The notes: generated by a model not told the origin, from the letters alone. A stretch of 64,000 nucleotides of DNA from Pseudanabaena mucicola FACHB-723 (GCF_014696385.1 NZ_JACJQB010000008.1:1-64000), one strand, 5' to 3'. Counted from the stretch's first letter, positions 9,692 through 18,007 are shown. Numbers and translations are program-made.

Positions 9692-10822
9692 ATGCCCGTA
9701 ATAGAGCAAAATCAAACAAATAATCCCATTTTAGCGGCAGTAAAGCAACGTTTAGATTCGGGAGGTGCTTTATTACCCGATAGCGCCGACAACCTCTTAG
9801 AAGTGGTTGGTATTCTTAAAAGCTATGGAGTGGTTTTAGGCGAATATTATCGAAATCTTACTTATATTTCTGAGTATCAATTCTTGAATATTTTGCCATT
9901 TTGGAAATTTTTTAATGGCAATCTCTCGTTAGGTAAAGTGGCTCGGCATTGGTGGCATGATCGCATTAATTTTGAATTTGCCGAATATTGCATGAAAGCA
10001 ATGTTTTGGCATGGCGGTGGCGGGCTGGACAGGTATCTGGATTCTGATGATTTTAAACAACGTGCCAAAATTGCGATCGCAGCCAAAGTTAAGCGCAATC
10101 CATTTATGGCATTGACCAATCAATTGTTTCCTGACTTTTTGCTAGAGCAGGTACGTCTGATGACCTACTACAGTGCGTTGGGATATTTTTGGTCATTCAT
10201 GTCACCGATGTTTTTAGAACTTAGCGATCGCTATGATCGTGGTGAAATCAAAAGTATTCCTGATGTGGTGCGGCATGTGCAGGATGGCTTAGTGGCAGCA
10301 GCAGCAGTACCCTATATTTACAAAGTGCCGATTAACGGTCAAGATTACGAAATTGTGCCACAGTCAGCAAATTTGAGCTTTTTAATGGATACGGCTGTTC
10401 CCTATGTAGAGGCAGTGTTTTTCCGTTCTTTTCCATTCCGAGGCACAACTTCCTATAACGCGCAGGCGAATCAAATTTCGCCAGAAATTTCGCAATTTAA
10501 TTATGGTGTACTATATGCCGATCCTCTGCCTGTTGGTGGCGCAGGGATTCCGCCGACATTACTCATGCAGGATATGAGACATTTCTTGCCTGACTATTTA
10601 CATAGGTTTTACCAAAATGGCGATCGCGGTGAGGAGGATTTGCTAGTCAAAATCTGTTTGTCGTTCCAAAAATCAATGTTTTGTGTAACCACTGCGGCTT
10701 TGCGTGGTTTAGCTCCCCATCCGCTAGAAACTGAAGATCCTCAACAACAGCAAGCTAATGAGAAATTCCTTGCCCCATGGCTAGATAGACTTTCGCGATC
10801 GCGTTTATATAGTTTGCAATAG
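9692..10822 (+). CDS. CO2 hydration protein (CupA/CupB, ChpX/ChpY family)
   Basis: 376 residues that I recognise as the CO2 hydration subunit attached to specialised NDH-1 complexes (NDH-1MS/MS'), which convert CO2 to bicarbonate in the cyanobacterial carbon-concentrating mechanism. Family features seen: SADNLLEVVGILKSYGVVLG near the N-terminus, EFAEYCMKAMFWHGGGGLDRYL, a VGGAGIPPTLLMQDMRHFLP stretch and the C-terminal FLAPWLDRL. It stands alone, without ndhF3/ndhD3 or ndhF4/ndhD4 beside it; in other cyanobacteria the constitutive CupB copy is the one more often found alone, so CupB is a mild preference. Confidence 0.88.
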   Translation: MPVIEQNQTNNPILAAVKQRLDSGGALLPDSADNLLEVVGILKSYGVVLGEYYRNLTYISEYQFLNILPFWKFFNGNLSLGKVARHWWHDRINFEFAEYCMKAMFWHGGGGLDRYLDSDDFKQRAKIAIAAKVKRNPFMALTNQLFPDFLLEQVRLMTYYSALGYFWSFMSPMFLELSDRYDRGEIKSIPDVVRHVQDGLVAAAAVPYIYKVPINGQDYEIVPQSANLSFLMDTAVPYVEAVFFRSFPFRGTTSYNAQANQISPEISQFNYGVLYADPLPVGGAGIPPTLLMQDMRHFLPDYLHRFYQNGDRGEEDLLVKICLSFQKSMFCVTTAALRGLAPHPLETEDPQQQQANEKFLAPWLDRLSRSRLYSLQ

Positions 10823-10864
10823 TTGTATCCTATTGCGCTCGTCATTCTTGTTACTGCACTTTGC

Positions 10865-10917
10865 AAACCCTAAAATCTGTGGCGCACACTGCGTGTGCGC
10901 CACAGATTTTAGGGTTT
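10865..10917. repeat. Perfect 25-bp inverted repeat with 3-nt loop
   Basis: Left arm 10865-10889, loop TGC 10890-10892, right arm 10893-10917; the arms are exact complements. The centre is GC-rich (GGCGCACAC/GTGTGCGCC) and the outer part AT-rich (AAACCCTAAAATCTGT). No T tract follows on either strand (TTTGGGTTTAA), so it is a poor match to an intrinsic terminator although it lies 43 bases after the CO2 hydration gene. It resembles the palindrome at 51101-51155 in arm length and loop size. Confidence 0.85.
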
Positions 10918-11029
10918 GGGTTTAATTATGCCTAGCTACTTACAAGAAGAGTTTTACTGAGAAATTTTTTTTGTCAAAATGTGTATTTCTAAATACCTGT
11001 ATCCAAATTATTGTAAAGTCAAAGTCTGT

Positions 11030-11180
11030 TCTAGATCTAACGGGGAGCAGCCGTTAGAAGATGAAATGCTTAATTTCAAATAGGGAAAGTTTGGTGAAAG
11101 TCCAACGCTGTACCGCAACTGTAAAAGTGACTAGCCCATTGATCGCCTTTGATCGCTTTAAGTCAGGATGCCTTCTAGAA
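11030..11180 (+). promoter_or_regulatory. Cobalamin (adenosylcobalamin) riboswitch
   Basis: The stretch carries the conserved cobalamin-aptamer blocks in order: a P2-like hairpin CTAACGG...CCGTTAG, then GGGAAAGTTTGGTGAAAGTC, CAACGCTGTACCGCAACTGT, and the B12 box AGTCAGGATGCC at about 11161-11172. It ends 44 bases before the hupE start, so ligand binding probably hides the ribosome-binding site or stops transcription. It implies that the downstream metal transporter, and perhaps cobW and cobG, is repressed when B12 is plentiful. Exact ends of the aptamer are approximate. Confidence 0.9.
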
Positions 11181-11223
11181 CTTTTAATTGCTTAAGTTAA
11201 TTTATATCTGCGAGTTACAGATC

Positions 11224-11904
11224 ATGAATCTCTCCAAAAATCTATCGACCAAATTGGGGTCAGTGCAAACTAAAGCGATTGCGATCGCAATTGCTTTTAG
11301 CTTTTTAGTATTTGCTAGTCCTGCCTCAGCTCATCATCCTATGGGTGGCAGAGTTCCTAGTAACTTTTTTGAAGGCTTCATGTCAGGCTTGGCGCACCCT
11401 GTGATTGGTTTAGATCATCTTGCCTTTATCGTTGCCCTTGGTTTAGTAGCCTCAATCAAGACTCAAGGTATTTTGATTCCCACCTCCTTTGTATTGTCAG
11501 CAATGCTGGGTACTGGGCTTCATCTTCTTGGTGTAAACCTGCCTGTAGTAGAACTAGTTGTTTCCGCCTCCATCTTGCTCTTTGGTGTGTTACTAGCCAG
11601 CAAAAATAGTCCTAACGCTTTAGTAATAATTGGGTTGTCGGCGATCGCAGGGCTATTTCATGGTCATGCCTACGGGGAAGCAATTTTTGGCGCACAAACT
11701 ACCGCTTTAGTTTCCTACTTGGTTGGTTTTACGATCATCCAACTCGTAATTTCAGGGTCAGCATTCTTTGCGGGCAAAAAAGTCCTGAGTGGTGATTTTG
11801 CAGGAGTATCGCCTAATCTACGCTCGGCTGGATTAGTAATTTGTGGCATTGGCGCGGCATATTTAGCGTCCAACATCTCCGCCTTAGTTTTTCCATCTGT
11901 TTAG
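11224..11904 (+). CDS. hupE: HupE/UreJ-family metal permease, probably cobalt
   Basis: 226 residues from the ATG at 11224 (MNLSKNLST). An N-terminal signal peptide ends near FASPASA, directly followed by the metal-binding HHPMGG. Next comes SGLAHPVIGLDHLAFIV, the HupE signature with conserved His and Asp, and later a second motif LFHGHAYGEA. Six or so hydrophobic segments follow the signal peptide. HupE/UreJ proteins move nickel or cobalt; the cobalamin riboswitch immediately upstream, with cobW and cobG downstream, argues for cobalt supplied to B12 synthesis. A longer TTG start at 11188 would lie just after the B12 box and is less likely. Confidence 0.9.
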   Translation: MNLSKNLSTKLGSVQTKAIAIAIAFSFLVFASPASAHHPMGGRVPSNFFEGFMSGLAHPVIGLDHLAFIVALGLVASIKTQGILIPTSFVLSAMLGTGLHLLGVNLPVVELVVSASILLFGVLLASKNSPNALVIIGLSAIAGLFHGHAYGEAIFGAQTTALVSYLVGFTIIQLVISGSAFFAGKKVLSGDFAGVSPNLRSAGLVICGIGAAYLASNISALVFPSV

Positions 11905-11937
11905 TAAATTTTCGGTATTATTCGTGGAAATATCGTA

Positions 11938-11971
11938 GGCATAGGCGGCGTAAAGCACCGTCTATGCTTTC
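11938..11971. repeat. Imperfect hairpin between hupE and cobW
   Basis: GCATAGGCGG and CCGTCTATGC form arms (one G-T pair) around a 9-base loop, 34 bases or so after the hupE stop. There is no clear T tract, so it may attenuate rather than terminate transcription, leaving hupE and cobW possibly cotranscribed under the riboswitch. Confidence 0.4.
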
Positions 11972-12023
11972 CTGTTTACCGCTCCTCCACAGTGGGCATT
12001 TTTTAAAAATTTAGAGAATAATT

Positions 12024-13064
12024 ATGGCAGCGAAAATACCTGTAACTGTAATTACTGGATTCTTGGGCAGTGGGAAAACGACGCTGATCAAAAAACAGTT
12101 ACGAAATAATCAAGGCAAGCGCATTGCGGTACTGGTCAATGAATTTGGTGAAATCGGCATTGATGGCGATCTCCTGCGCTCTTGTCGTGTATGTGATGAA
12201 GACGGGAAAGAAATTACTCCAAATATTGTCGAGCTAACTAATGGTTGCCTCTGTTGCACAGTACAGGAGGAATTCTTGCCAACCATGCAGGAGCTTCTCA
12301 AAATTCGCGATCGCATTGATTGTATTCTCATCGAAACCTCTGGACTAGCATTACCCAAACCCTTAATTCAAGCCTTCCGTTGGCAAGAAATTCGCAATGG
12401 TGCAACGGTTGATGGTGTGATTGCTGTCGTTGATTGCGAGGCAGTTGCTAGCGGCAAATTGGTAGGGGATCTTGATGCTGTAAATGCTCAGCGCCAACTC
12501 GATCCTAATCTCGATCATGAAACGCCTATTGAAGAACTATTTGAAGATCAGTTAGCCTGTGCGGATTTGGTCTTATTAACTAAAACTGATTTGGTGGATG
12601 TTGACGCTCAAAACAAAGTCCATTCATGGCTGAAGCAAGAATTGCGCGAGGGCGTTAAGGTGATTGCCTGTGATGAAGGCAATATTAATCCTGAAATCTT
12701 GTTGGGCTTCAATGCTGCCGTTGAGGATGATCTAGATGCGCGTCCAAGTCACCATGATACCGAGGAAGATCATGACCATGATGATGATATTAATTCCATT
12801 GATATCATTACCGATCGCACCTTTGAGCCTTCGCAATTATTGGCATCCCTCAAACTTGCGATCGCAGATCAGGAAATTTACCGCATCAAGGGCTTTGTGA
12901 ATGTCCCTAATAAGCCGATGCGGATGGTATTGCAAGGTGTCGGCGATCGCCTTGAAACCTCTTATGATCGCCTCTGGGCTAAGGATGAAGCTCGCCAAAC
13001 CCGTTTGGTTTTCATAGGTCAAGGTTTAGTGCGATCGCAAATTGAAGCGGCGTTAAGTTTATAA
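12024..13064 (+). CDS. cobW: CobW-family G3E GTPase
   Basis: 346 residues. Walker A GFLGSGKTT is at residues 12-20. The metal-site motif CLCC is at 75-78 within ELTNGCLCCTVQEE, and TKTD is the G4-like specificity motif. A His/Asp-rich loop near residues 240-255 (HHDTEEDHDHDDD) is likely to bind metal. The CobW C-terminal domain occupies about residues 265-345 (RIKGFVNVPNKPM). G3E GTPases load metals: CobW is linked to cobalt delivery to the cobaltochelatase. Its place between a B12-regulated hupE and cobG supports cobalt rather than zinc as cargo. It starts 119 bases after hupE. Confidence 0.9.
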   Translation: MAAKIPVTVITGFLGSGKTTLIKKQLRNNQGKRIAVLVNEFGEIGIDGDLLRSCRVCDEDGKEITPNIVELTNGCLCCTVQEEFLPTMQELLKIRDRIDCILIETSGLALPKPLIQAFRWQEIRNGATVDGVIAVVDCEAVASGKLVGDLDAVNAQRQLDPNLDHETPIEELFEDQLACADLVLLTKTDLVDVDAQNKVHSWLKQELREGVKVIACDEGNINPEILLGFNAAVEDDLDARPSHHDTEEDHDHDDDINSIDIITDRTFEPSQLLASLKLAIADQEIYRIKGFVNVPNKPMRMVLQGVGDRLETSYDRLWAKDEARQTRLVFIGQGLVRSQIEAALSL

Positions 13065-13065
13065 G

Positions 13066-13166
13066 CCCCTCACCTCCCAGCCCCCTCTCCCATAGGGAGA
13101 GGGGAATAAGCAAAGAGTTGCATTTTCTCCCCCTCTCCCATAGGGAGAGGGGCTAGGGGTGAGGGC
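13066..13166. repeat. Pair of inverted CCCTCTCCC-type palindromic repeats
   Basis: Two copies of the hairpin CCCCTCTCCC-ATA-GGGAGAGGGG (13082-13104 and 13130-13152) lie in one gap. The outer flanks (CCCCTCACCTCCCAGCC and GGGGCTAGGGGTGAGGG) are also near complements, so the whole 100 bases can fold as one large cruciform. Such CCCTCACCCC...CTCTCCC units are dispersed repeats in many cyanobacteria. It separates cobW from cobG and may act on the transcript between them. Confidence 0.85.
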
Positions 13167-13181
13167 AACATCTATATTTTT

Positions 13182-14639
13182 TTGGAATATTCTCAATTGC
13201 AATCTACTACAGCTATTTGTCCCAGTCTCTTTAATGCCACCACTGCCCAAGATGGCATTCTTTCGCGTATCCGTTTTCCTGCGGGATTGATTACTGCCAC
13301 ACAATGCGAAGTTCTCACACAGGTCGTCAAGCAATTTGGTAATGATCAAATTCAAATTACTAATCGCGCGAATCTCCAAATCCGTACCAGTCAAGCTTTA
13401 ATCGAGGAAGTGCTGCTAGATTTTCAAGATTATGGACTTGCCTCTAGCACCGAAAGCACCGATGGCTTGCGAAATATTATGGCTAGTCCCAGTGCAGGGA
13501 TTGATCCCCATGCCAAGATCAATATCATTCCTTTTGTCAAAGCATGGAACTTCTATCTGTCACAACATCCTGAATTAGCGATTCTCTCCAATAAATTTAG
13601 TGTGTGCTTTGATGGTAGTGAAGCCATTAACGTCAGCGATCGCCCCAATGATATTTGTTTAATCGCAGTTGAGATTAATGATGAAATTTACTTTGAATTG
13701 CACTTAGGTTTAGGCGATCGCGGTGACGCTCCAACATCGGTAAATATTTTGATTCCCCATCACCAAGTTTTAGAGGTTTTAGCCGCACTTACAGACTTAT
13801 ACCGTCAATTTACAGAGCAACAACTAGAGCAAAAAACATATTTGCGATCGCGTCCTCCCCGATTAAGAGACCTAATTCATGATTGGGGTGTAGAAAAGTA
13901 TCTTGATCGAGTTGAACAGAAATTAGGTTATGTATTAAGATCCTCATCCCTAGACACTCGCACATTAGGGGAGAGGGGAACAAGAAAGTTAGAAAGTTAT
14001 AGCTATTTAGGGATTCATCCTCAAAAGCAATTAGGGCTTTTCTATATTGGGGTTGTTGTTCCATTAGGAAGATTAACTGCTGCTCAGTTTCAAGGTTTGG
14101 GAAACTTGGCAAAACAATACGGTGGTGGGGCTTTGCGGTTAACACCTTGGCAAAATCTGCTGATTACGAATATTGCGGAAGCTGATATCGAACAGGTAAC
14201 ACAGGAAATTTTGAACTTAGGATTATTTGCTTCCGCAAATCATCCCTATGCCGCAATTACTGCTTGTTCTGGGTTCCAAGGATGTAAGGCAGCCCACACT
14301 GATACGCAATCCGATGCGAAACGAGTTGCCGCCTATTTAGAAAACTGCATCAAACTCGATCAGCCGATTAATATCCATTTCTCAGGCTGTGAAAAGTCTT
14401 GCGCTCAGCACTATCCCAGTGATATTGCGCTAGTGGGCATCCAAGCAAAAGACAGCAATAATTCTGAAGTTTATAGGGTTTACGTTGGTGATGGTGATAC
14501 TAATTTTGGTCGAGAATTATATTCAGAATATGCTGCTCAAGATATTCCGATCTTGATAGCACAAATGTTAGAAAAACATCAAAATCTAAGACAAAATCCC
14601 CAACAAACCTTCAGAGAGTTTATAAATCAAACTTTTTAA
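13182..14639 (+). CDS. cobG: CobG-like precorrin-3B synthase (sirohaem/4Fe-4S reductase fold)
   Basis: 485 residues from a TTG start (MEYSQLQSTT); no better start is visible because the repeat lies just upstream. It has the duplicated nitrite/sulfite-reductase ferredoxin-like half-domains (QITNRANLQIRTSQ in the first, RLTPWQNLLI in the second). The Fe-S/sirohaem ligands are in CSGFQGCKAAHTDT and CEKSCAQHYPSD. The homology and the cob context fit CobG, the O2-dependent ring-contraction enzyme of the aerobic B12 route. Residues about 255-267 look like an in-frame insertion of a palindromic repeat (see findings), absent from the pattern around it. A sulfite-reductase-like function is the alternative. 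Confidence 0.82.
   Translation: MEYSQLQSTTAICPSLFNATTAQDGILSRIRFPAGLITATQCEVLTQVVKQFGNDQIQITNRANLQIRTSQALIEEVLLDFQDYGLASSTESTDGLRNIMASPSAGIDPHAKINIIPFVKAWNFYLSQHPELAILSNKFSVCFDGSEAINVSDRPNDICLIAVEINDEIYFELHLGLGDRGDAPTSVNILIPHHQVLEVLAALTDLYRQFTEQQLEQKTYLRSRPPRLRDLIHDWGVEKYLDRVEQKLGYVLRSSSLDTRTLGERGTRKLESYSYLGIHPQKQLGLFYIGVVVPLGRLTAAQFQGLGNLAKQYGGGALRLTPWQNLLITNIAEADIEQVTQEILNLGLFASANHPYAAITACSGFQGCKAAHTDTQSDAKRVAAYLENCIKLDQPINIHFSGCEKSCAQHYPSDIALVGIQAKDSNNSEVYRVYVGDGDTNFGRELYSEYAAQDIPILIAQMLEKHQNLRQNPQQTFREFINQTF
13942..13984. repeat. Palindromic-repeat relic inside cobG
   Basis: The bases CCTCATCCCTAG...TTAGGGGAGAGGGGAACAAG match the two halves of the CCCTCACCCCTAG/GGAGAGGGG repeat found in the cobW-cobG gap, with a diverged centre. 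They are read in frame as part of cobG without a stop, giving a Ser/Arg-rich stretch between the motifs LGYVLRS and SYSYLGIHPQ. Confidence 0.6.
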
Positions 14640-14731
14640 TACAAATTGTTGATTTAGAGCCTATTAGCTAGCGCATTATTGTATTTTTAGTTTTAACTCT
14701 AAATATATTATTGTGTCTCAGGATTATTAAC

Positions 14732-16648
14732 ATGGGCAAGCGTGTCTATATCGGGCGTTCAGGAATTCCTCTGACCAGAAGACAGTTTTTAATGGCTTTA
14801 GGGGGATTGGGGGGAGCCGCAGTTTTGCAGCGCGGTTTGGTCAGCTTAGGATTACTCGACAATCCCTATGCCCATGCCCAAAGTCCACGCTTCCCCACGG
14901 GAAATATTGGCAATGGGAAGAAGGTAATCGTCATCGGTGCGGGTGTGGCTGGTATCTGTACCGCCTATTTGTTGGCGAATCGGGGCTTTGATGTCAAGGT
15001 TTTTGAAGCGAATAATCGCATGGGTGGGCGATCGCTGACAGTGCGACCAGGCGGAAAGATGCAGGAAGTTGGCGGGGAAATTCAAACCTGTGATTTTATC
15101 AAATCCGATAATGCTCCCAGTCCATACCTCAATGCAGGCCCTGGCAGAATTCCCCATCATCATCAAACTGTTCTCAAGTATTGCCGCGCTTTTAAAGTTG
15201 CCCTAGAACCTTTCATTTTCTTATCCAGTGCTAACCGTTTTCAAAGTAACACTTTGAATAATGGCAAGCCTGTCTTGTTTCGGCAATTGCAAAGTAGCCT
15301 GCACCATGAAATTGGGGAAATCCTCGATAAAACTCCTGGTACGCAGCTAGATCGAGCGCTTGATCAAGTATTAACTGAAGATGATTTTGTGAGAATGTTC
15401 ATTGATGAATATTCGATTAACGATCTGCCCAAAAATGAGCAGCGCCGCCTCCTCCGTGGAGTCTTTGCGGGAGAGTTTGGCGAATATACTGACAGTCTAC
15501 CTAAGCCACCTTCTCGCCTTGCGCGTTTGAGAGAGAGTTTTTATGAAGAATCCTCACGCTTTGGCTCAGATTTCACCAATCAACAGCCACCTTGGGCAGG
15601 AATAAATGAAGGAAATCCATTGCCAATCATTGAATTGGAAGAAATTCTGCGTTCTGGTTTATGGAATGGTGAGATGTTTAATTCCCTTAGAACTGAGTGG
15701 CAAAATTCTTTGCTACAGCCCGTTGGCGGGATGGATATGCTATGGAAAGCATTTTTGGAACAACCTGTCATGGGCAACAAAAAAGTCAAAGACCTTGTGG
15801 TGGTCAATCGCCCCATCACTGCGATTACGCCTGATGCTCAGGGTGTGACTGTTTCCTATGTCGATGGTAGCGATCGCGCCGATTTTTGTGTTTCGACCAT
15901 GACTCCCAAACGACTTGCCGCCGTTGTCCGTAATGCCAGTGAAGATTTCAAGGTTTGTCTCAATGCTTTTCGTTCTGTGCCTGCTACGAAAGTGGGATTT
16001 CAAACCAAAAATCGCTTCTGGGAAGTGGGCGATGACAAAATTTACGAAACTGGGAAAGAATCAATCTATGGCGGCATTAGTTGGATCAAGAATGACTATC
16101 CCACAGAACTCACGCAAGCTTTTCGACAGGAAGCGAATGGCGGCAAGCGATTAGGAACTGAGGATTTTCGCAATCTCTACGCTCAAGCCAGTCCTGAGAT
16201 CCGCAAACAAAAGTGGTCTACGCTAATCACACAGGTTTGGTATCCTTCCAATGGATTTCACGGCGAAAGGGGTGTGCTTACGGGAACTTACAACAACAGT
16301 CGTGCTGCGAGAGCCTTGGGATCTTTGCAAAGTAAAGATCGGATTGACTTGGCGCTTATGGGTGGTGAAAAGCTCCATGCTGGTTACAGCAATAACATTC
16401 GCAAGGAAAGCGCTCTGGTGGTGGCTTGGCAAAATATGCCTTACTTCGATGGTGGTTGGGACAGTCACTCAGGAAGGAAGTCCGAAACTAAGGCTTACTA
16501 TGAGATGCTGAATACTCGCTTTAATCCCTATCTGAATATCTATTGCGCTGGCGACTATATGAGTTATTTACCCGGTTGGATGGAAGGTTCGCTAGGCTCG
16601 GCGGAGATTGTCTGCGATCGCATTTGTGAAAAGGTCAAATCTATTTAA
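14732..16648 (+). CDS. Tat-exported flavin-containing amine / L-amino-acid oxidase
   Basis: 638 residues from the ATG at 14732. The N-terminus carries a twin-arginine signal, TRRQFLMALGGLGGAAVLQ, so the protein is likely exported folded. The FAD-binding Rossmann motif is VIVIGAGVAGICTAYLLANR, followed by EANNRMGGRS. The C-terminal FAD motif is IYCAGDYMSYLPGWMEGSL. This arrangement fits flavin monoamine oxidases, including cyanobacterial L-amino-acid oxidases that deaminate amino acids to keto acids, ammonia and H2O2. The substrate cannot be read from sequence. It follows cobG by 92 bases but has its own gap and terminator. Confidence 0.85.
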   Translation: MGKRVYIGRSGIPLTRRQFLMALGGLGGAAVLQRGLVSLGLLDNPYAHAQSPRFPTGNIGNGKKVIVIGAGVAGICTAYLLANRGFDVKVFEANNRMGGRSLTVRPGGKMQEVGGEIQTCDFIKSDNAPSPYLNAGPGRIPHHHQTVLKYCRAFKVALEPFIFLSSANRFQSNTLNNGKPVLFRQLQSSLHHEIGEILDKTPGTQLDRALDQVLTEDDFVRMFIDEYSINDLPKNEQRRLLRGVFAGEFGEYTDSLPKPPSRLARLRESFYEESSRFGSDFTNQQPPWAGINEGNPLPIIELEEILRSGLWNGEMFNSLRTEWQNSLLQPVGGMDMLWKAFLEQPVMGNKKVKDLVVVNRPITAITPDAQGVTVSYVDGSDRADFCVSTMTPKRLAAVVRNASEDFKVCLNAFRSVPATKVGFQTKNRFWEVGDDKIYETGKESIYGGISWIKNDYPTELTQAFRQEANGGKRLGTEDFRNLYAQASPEIRKQKWSTLITQVWYPSNGFHGERGVLTGTYNNSRAARALGSLQSKDRIDLALMGGEKLHAGYSNNIRKESALVVAWQNMPYFDGGWDSHSGRKSETKAYYEMLNTRFNPYLNIYCAGDYMSYLPGWMEGSLGSAEIVCDRICEKVKSI

Positions 16649-16679
16649 AAAAGGGCGGCGCATTGCGCCGCCCTTTTTT
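16647..16679. terminator. Bidirectional intrinsic terminator after the amine oxidase
   Basis: Perfect 15-bp arms (16647-16661 and 16665-16679) with loop ATT, GC-rich core GGGCGGCGC and A6/T6 flanks on both sides. It sits between the convergent amine-oxidase gene and the DUF5615 gene. The 19-base core is identical to that of the terminator at 36861-36899. Confidence 0.9.
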
Positions 16680-16712
16680 GTCTGCAACAGAAGCAAACGA
16701 TCGCCGTTATTA

Positions 16713-16940
16713 CTAGCCCTGAGTCTTGTTAGGTTGGAAGTTATGCAATCGAATGAAGTCGCTTCGATTAATCGTTAATACAGCGCGGTTTTCAGCGATC
16801 ACAAAGGCTAATACGTCTTCATCGGGAATTCTTTGGTTGGCTTTTCCTGCTTCTTGGACTGTCAAAATATCATGCCCTAGTGCGCGAAGTAGTTTGACGA
16901 CAATTTTGGGAAACTGCTCATCGGCATAGAGACTTGCCAT
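16713..16940 (-). CDS. DUF5615 PIN-like protein, putative toxin
   Basis: 75 residues beginning MASLYADEQFPKIVVKLLRALGHD, with ADE/ADEQ near the start and an LTINRSDFIRLH stretch, the pattern of DUF5615 (Mut7-C/PIN-like) proteins. Typical members have acidic residues that could form a PIN-type RNase active site. It starts one base after the stop of the DUF433 gene upstream, as DUF433-DUF5615 pairs usually do; these are regarded as toxin-antitoxin modules. Activity not shown by the sequence. Confidence 0.8.
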   Translation of the reverse strand: MASLYADEQFPKIVVKLLRALGHDILTVQEAGKANQRIPDEDVLAFVIAENRAVLTINRSDFIRLHNFQPNKTQG

Positions 16941-16941
16941 T

Positions 16942-17268
16942 TTAAGCAGCCTCTTGCCTGTGAATGGCTGCTTCTATCTCGTCAGGATGGGTTTCGGCGT
17001 AACGCCATGCGTTTGCTAAGTCTGTTGCGGATAGGGTGGGATAGTCTTCGAGGATGTAGGCTTCGCTTGCGCCTTGATGTTGGAGGCTTACTAGCAGCCA
17101 TACGGGTATGCGGGTTTGACGAATGCAAGCATCACCGCCCATGACCTTGGGATTTTTTTCGATGCCTTGCCATGTGTTGCTAAGGCTTTGGACTAGGATT
17201 TGGATTGCTTGAGATTTTTCTTCGGGGGTTAGGTTTAGTAGTTGTGGTTGTAGTTCTTTGAGTGTCAT
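16942..17268 (-). CDS. DUF433 protein, putative antitoxin
   Basis: 108 residues. The DUF433 core lies in the C-terminal two thirds: KNPKVMGGDACIRQTRIPVW, then LEDYPTLSATDLANAWRYAETHPDEI. DUF433 carries a helix-turn-helix and is usually the DNA-binding antitoxin partner of DUF5615. The N-terminal 30 residues (LTPEEKSQAIQILVQSL) look like an added helical segment. It is transcribed leftward and translationally coupled to the DUF5615 gene (1-base gap). Confidence 0.82.
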   Translation of the reverse strand: MTLKELQPQLLNLTPEEKSQAIQILVQSLSNTWQGIEKNPKVMGGDACIRQTRIPVWLLVSLQHQGASEAYILEDYPTLSATDLANAWRYAETHPDEIEAAIHRQEAA

Positions 17269-17286
17269 TTTATGTCTCCTTTTCTA

Positions 17287-17360
17287 TGGATAAATCTCGC
17301 AGGTAGTAGAAGCGATCGCTATTTTCTCCATTACTCTTAACTCTTCCCAAATACCCCGAC
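17287..17360. repeat. Diverged direct repeat, copy 1
   Basis: GATAAATCTCGCAGGTAGTA, then GAAGCGATCGC, TTTTCTCC and ACTCTTAACTCTTCCCAAAT, match 18135-18205 at roughly three of four positions. The two copies bracket the VapBC pair. This copy also forms the region upstream of the DUF433 start. Confidence 0.55.
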
Positions 17361-17369
17361 TTTAGCATT

Positions 17370-17780
17370 TCACAATCTCTTTAGTAATTCTTGAACAGTG
17401 TATACAGAGATAGTTGAACTTACAAATCCTTTGGCATCACGGGTTACTATTGCATCTAAATTTTGAGCGATCGCACTATAAATCTGGACAGCATCTTCAA
17501 AATCTGTTAAGCCAGATGCGAATGCTGCCTCTAAGACATTTCGATTGATTGGACAAATAGTCATGGTTTCTAAGGTGCTGGAAACTGCTTCTCTTGCGAG
17601 TTCTAGGCTGTGAGTATGTTTACGCGCAATGTAGAAAATATCGGTCAGGGTTGTAGCGGTTACATAGCAAATGATTTGTCCAGAGTCGATCGCTGCAAAC
17701 AGTTCTTCTGCATCCTTTTTAAAAGGTTCTCTTTCTAACAAAAAATCAAGTAGAACATTTGTGTCAATAAGAACTTTCAT
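17370..17780 (-). CDS. vapC: VapC-like PIN-domain ribonuclease toxin
   Basis: 136 residues. The PIN signature opens with MKVLIDTNVLLDFLLEREPF (Asp at residue 6). Other acidic positions are in ATTLTDIFYIARK (Asp), LTDFEDAVQIYSA (Glu/Asp) and IVTRDAKGF (Asp), giving the usual set of metal-binding acids. PIN toxins cut tRNA or rRNA. Its ATG overlaps the stop of the upstream antitoxin by one base (TAATG), so the pair is translationally coupled. Confidence 0.85.
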   Translation of the reverse strand: MKVLIDTNVLLDFLLEREPFKKDAEELFAAIDSGQIICYVTATTLTDIFYIARKHTHSLELAREAVSSTLETMTICPINRNVLEAAFASGLTDFEDAVQIYSAIAQNLDAIVTRDAKGFVSSTISVYTVQELLKRL

Positions 17781-18007
17781 TAGAGGTATTTTTCCATGCG
17801 ATGCTGTTCTAACATTGATCCGACTTCAGCATCGGTCGGGGCTGGCTGGCTAGTTTTGAGTAAACCTTTCATGCGGCTGATTGCTTGCGATCGCGTAGGT
17901 GTTGAGATTGGAGTTTCTTGAATTGATTCGATGATAGAGCGCACAAGTTCTAGGCGATCGCTTACAGGTAATTTACGCACCTGATTTTTAAGTTCTTGCA
18001 ATAACAT
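17780..18007 (-). CDS. VapB-like antitoxin
   Basis: 75 residues, charged and probably partly disordered: LKNQVRKLPVSDRLELVRSI at the start and a C-terminal QHRMEKYL. Small proteins with this N-terminal helix (LPVSDRLELVRSIIESI) occur upstream of PIN-domain toxins in cyanobacteria. The TAATG overlap with vapC is strong support for pairing. I cannot place it in a named DNA-binding fold from sequence alone. Confidence 0.75.
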   Translation of the reverse strand: MLLQELKNQVRKLPVSDRLELVRSIIESIQETPISTPTRSQAISRMKGLLKTSQPAPTDAEVGSMLEQHRMEKYL

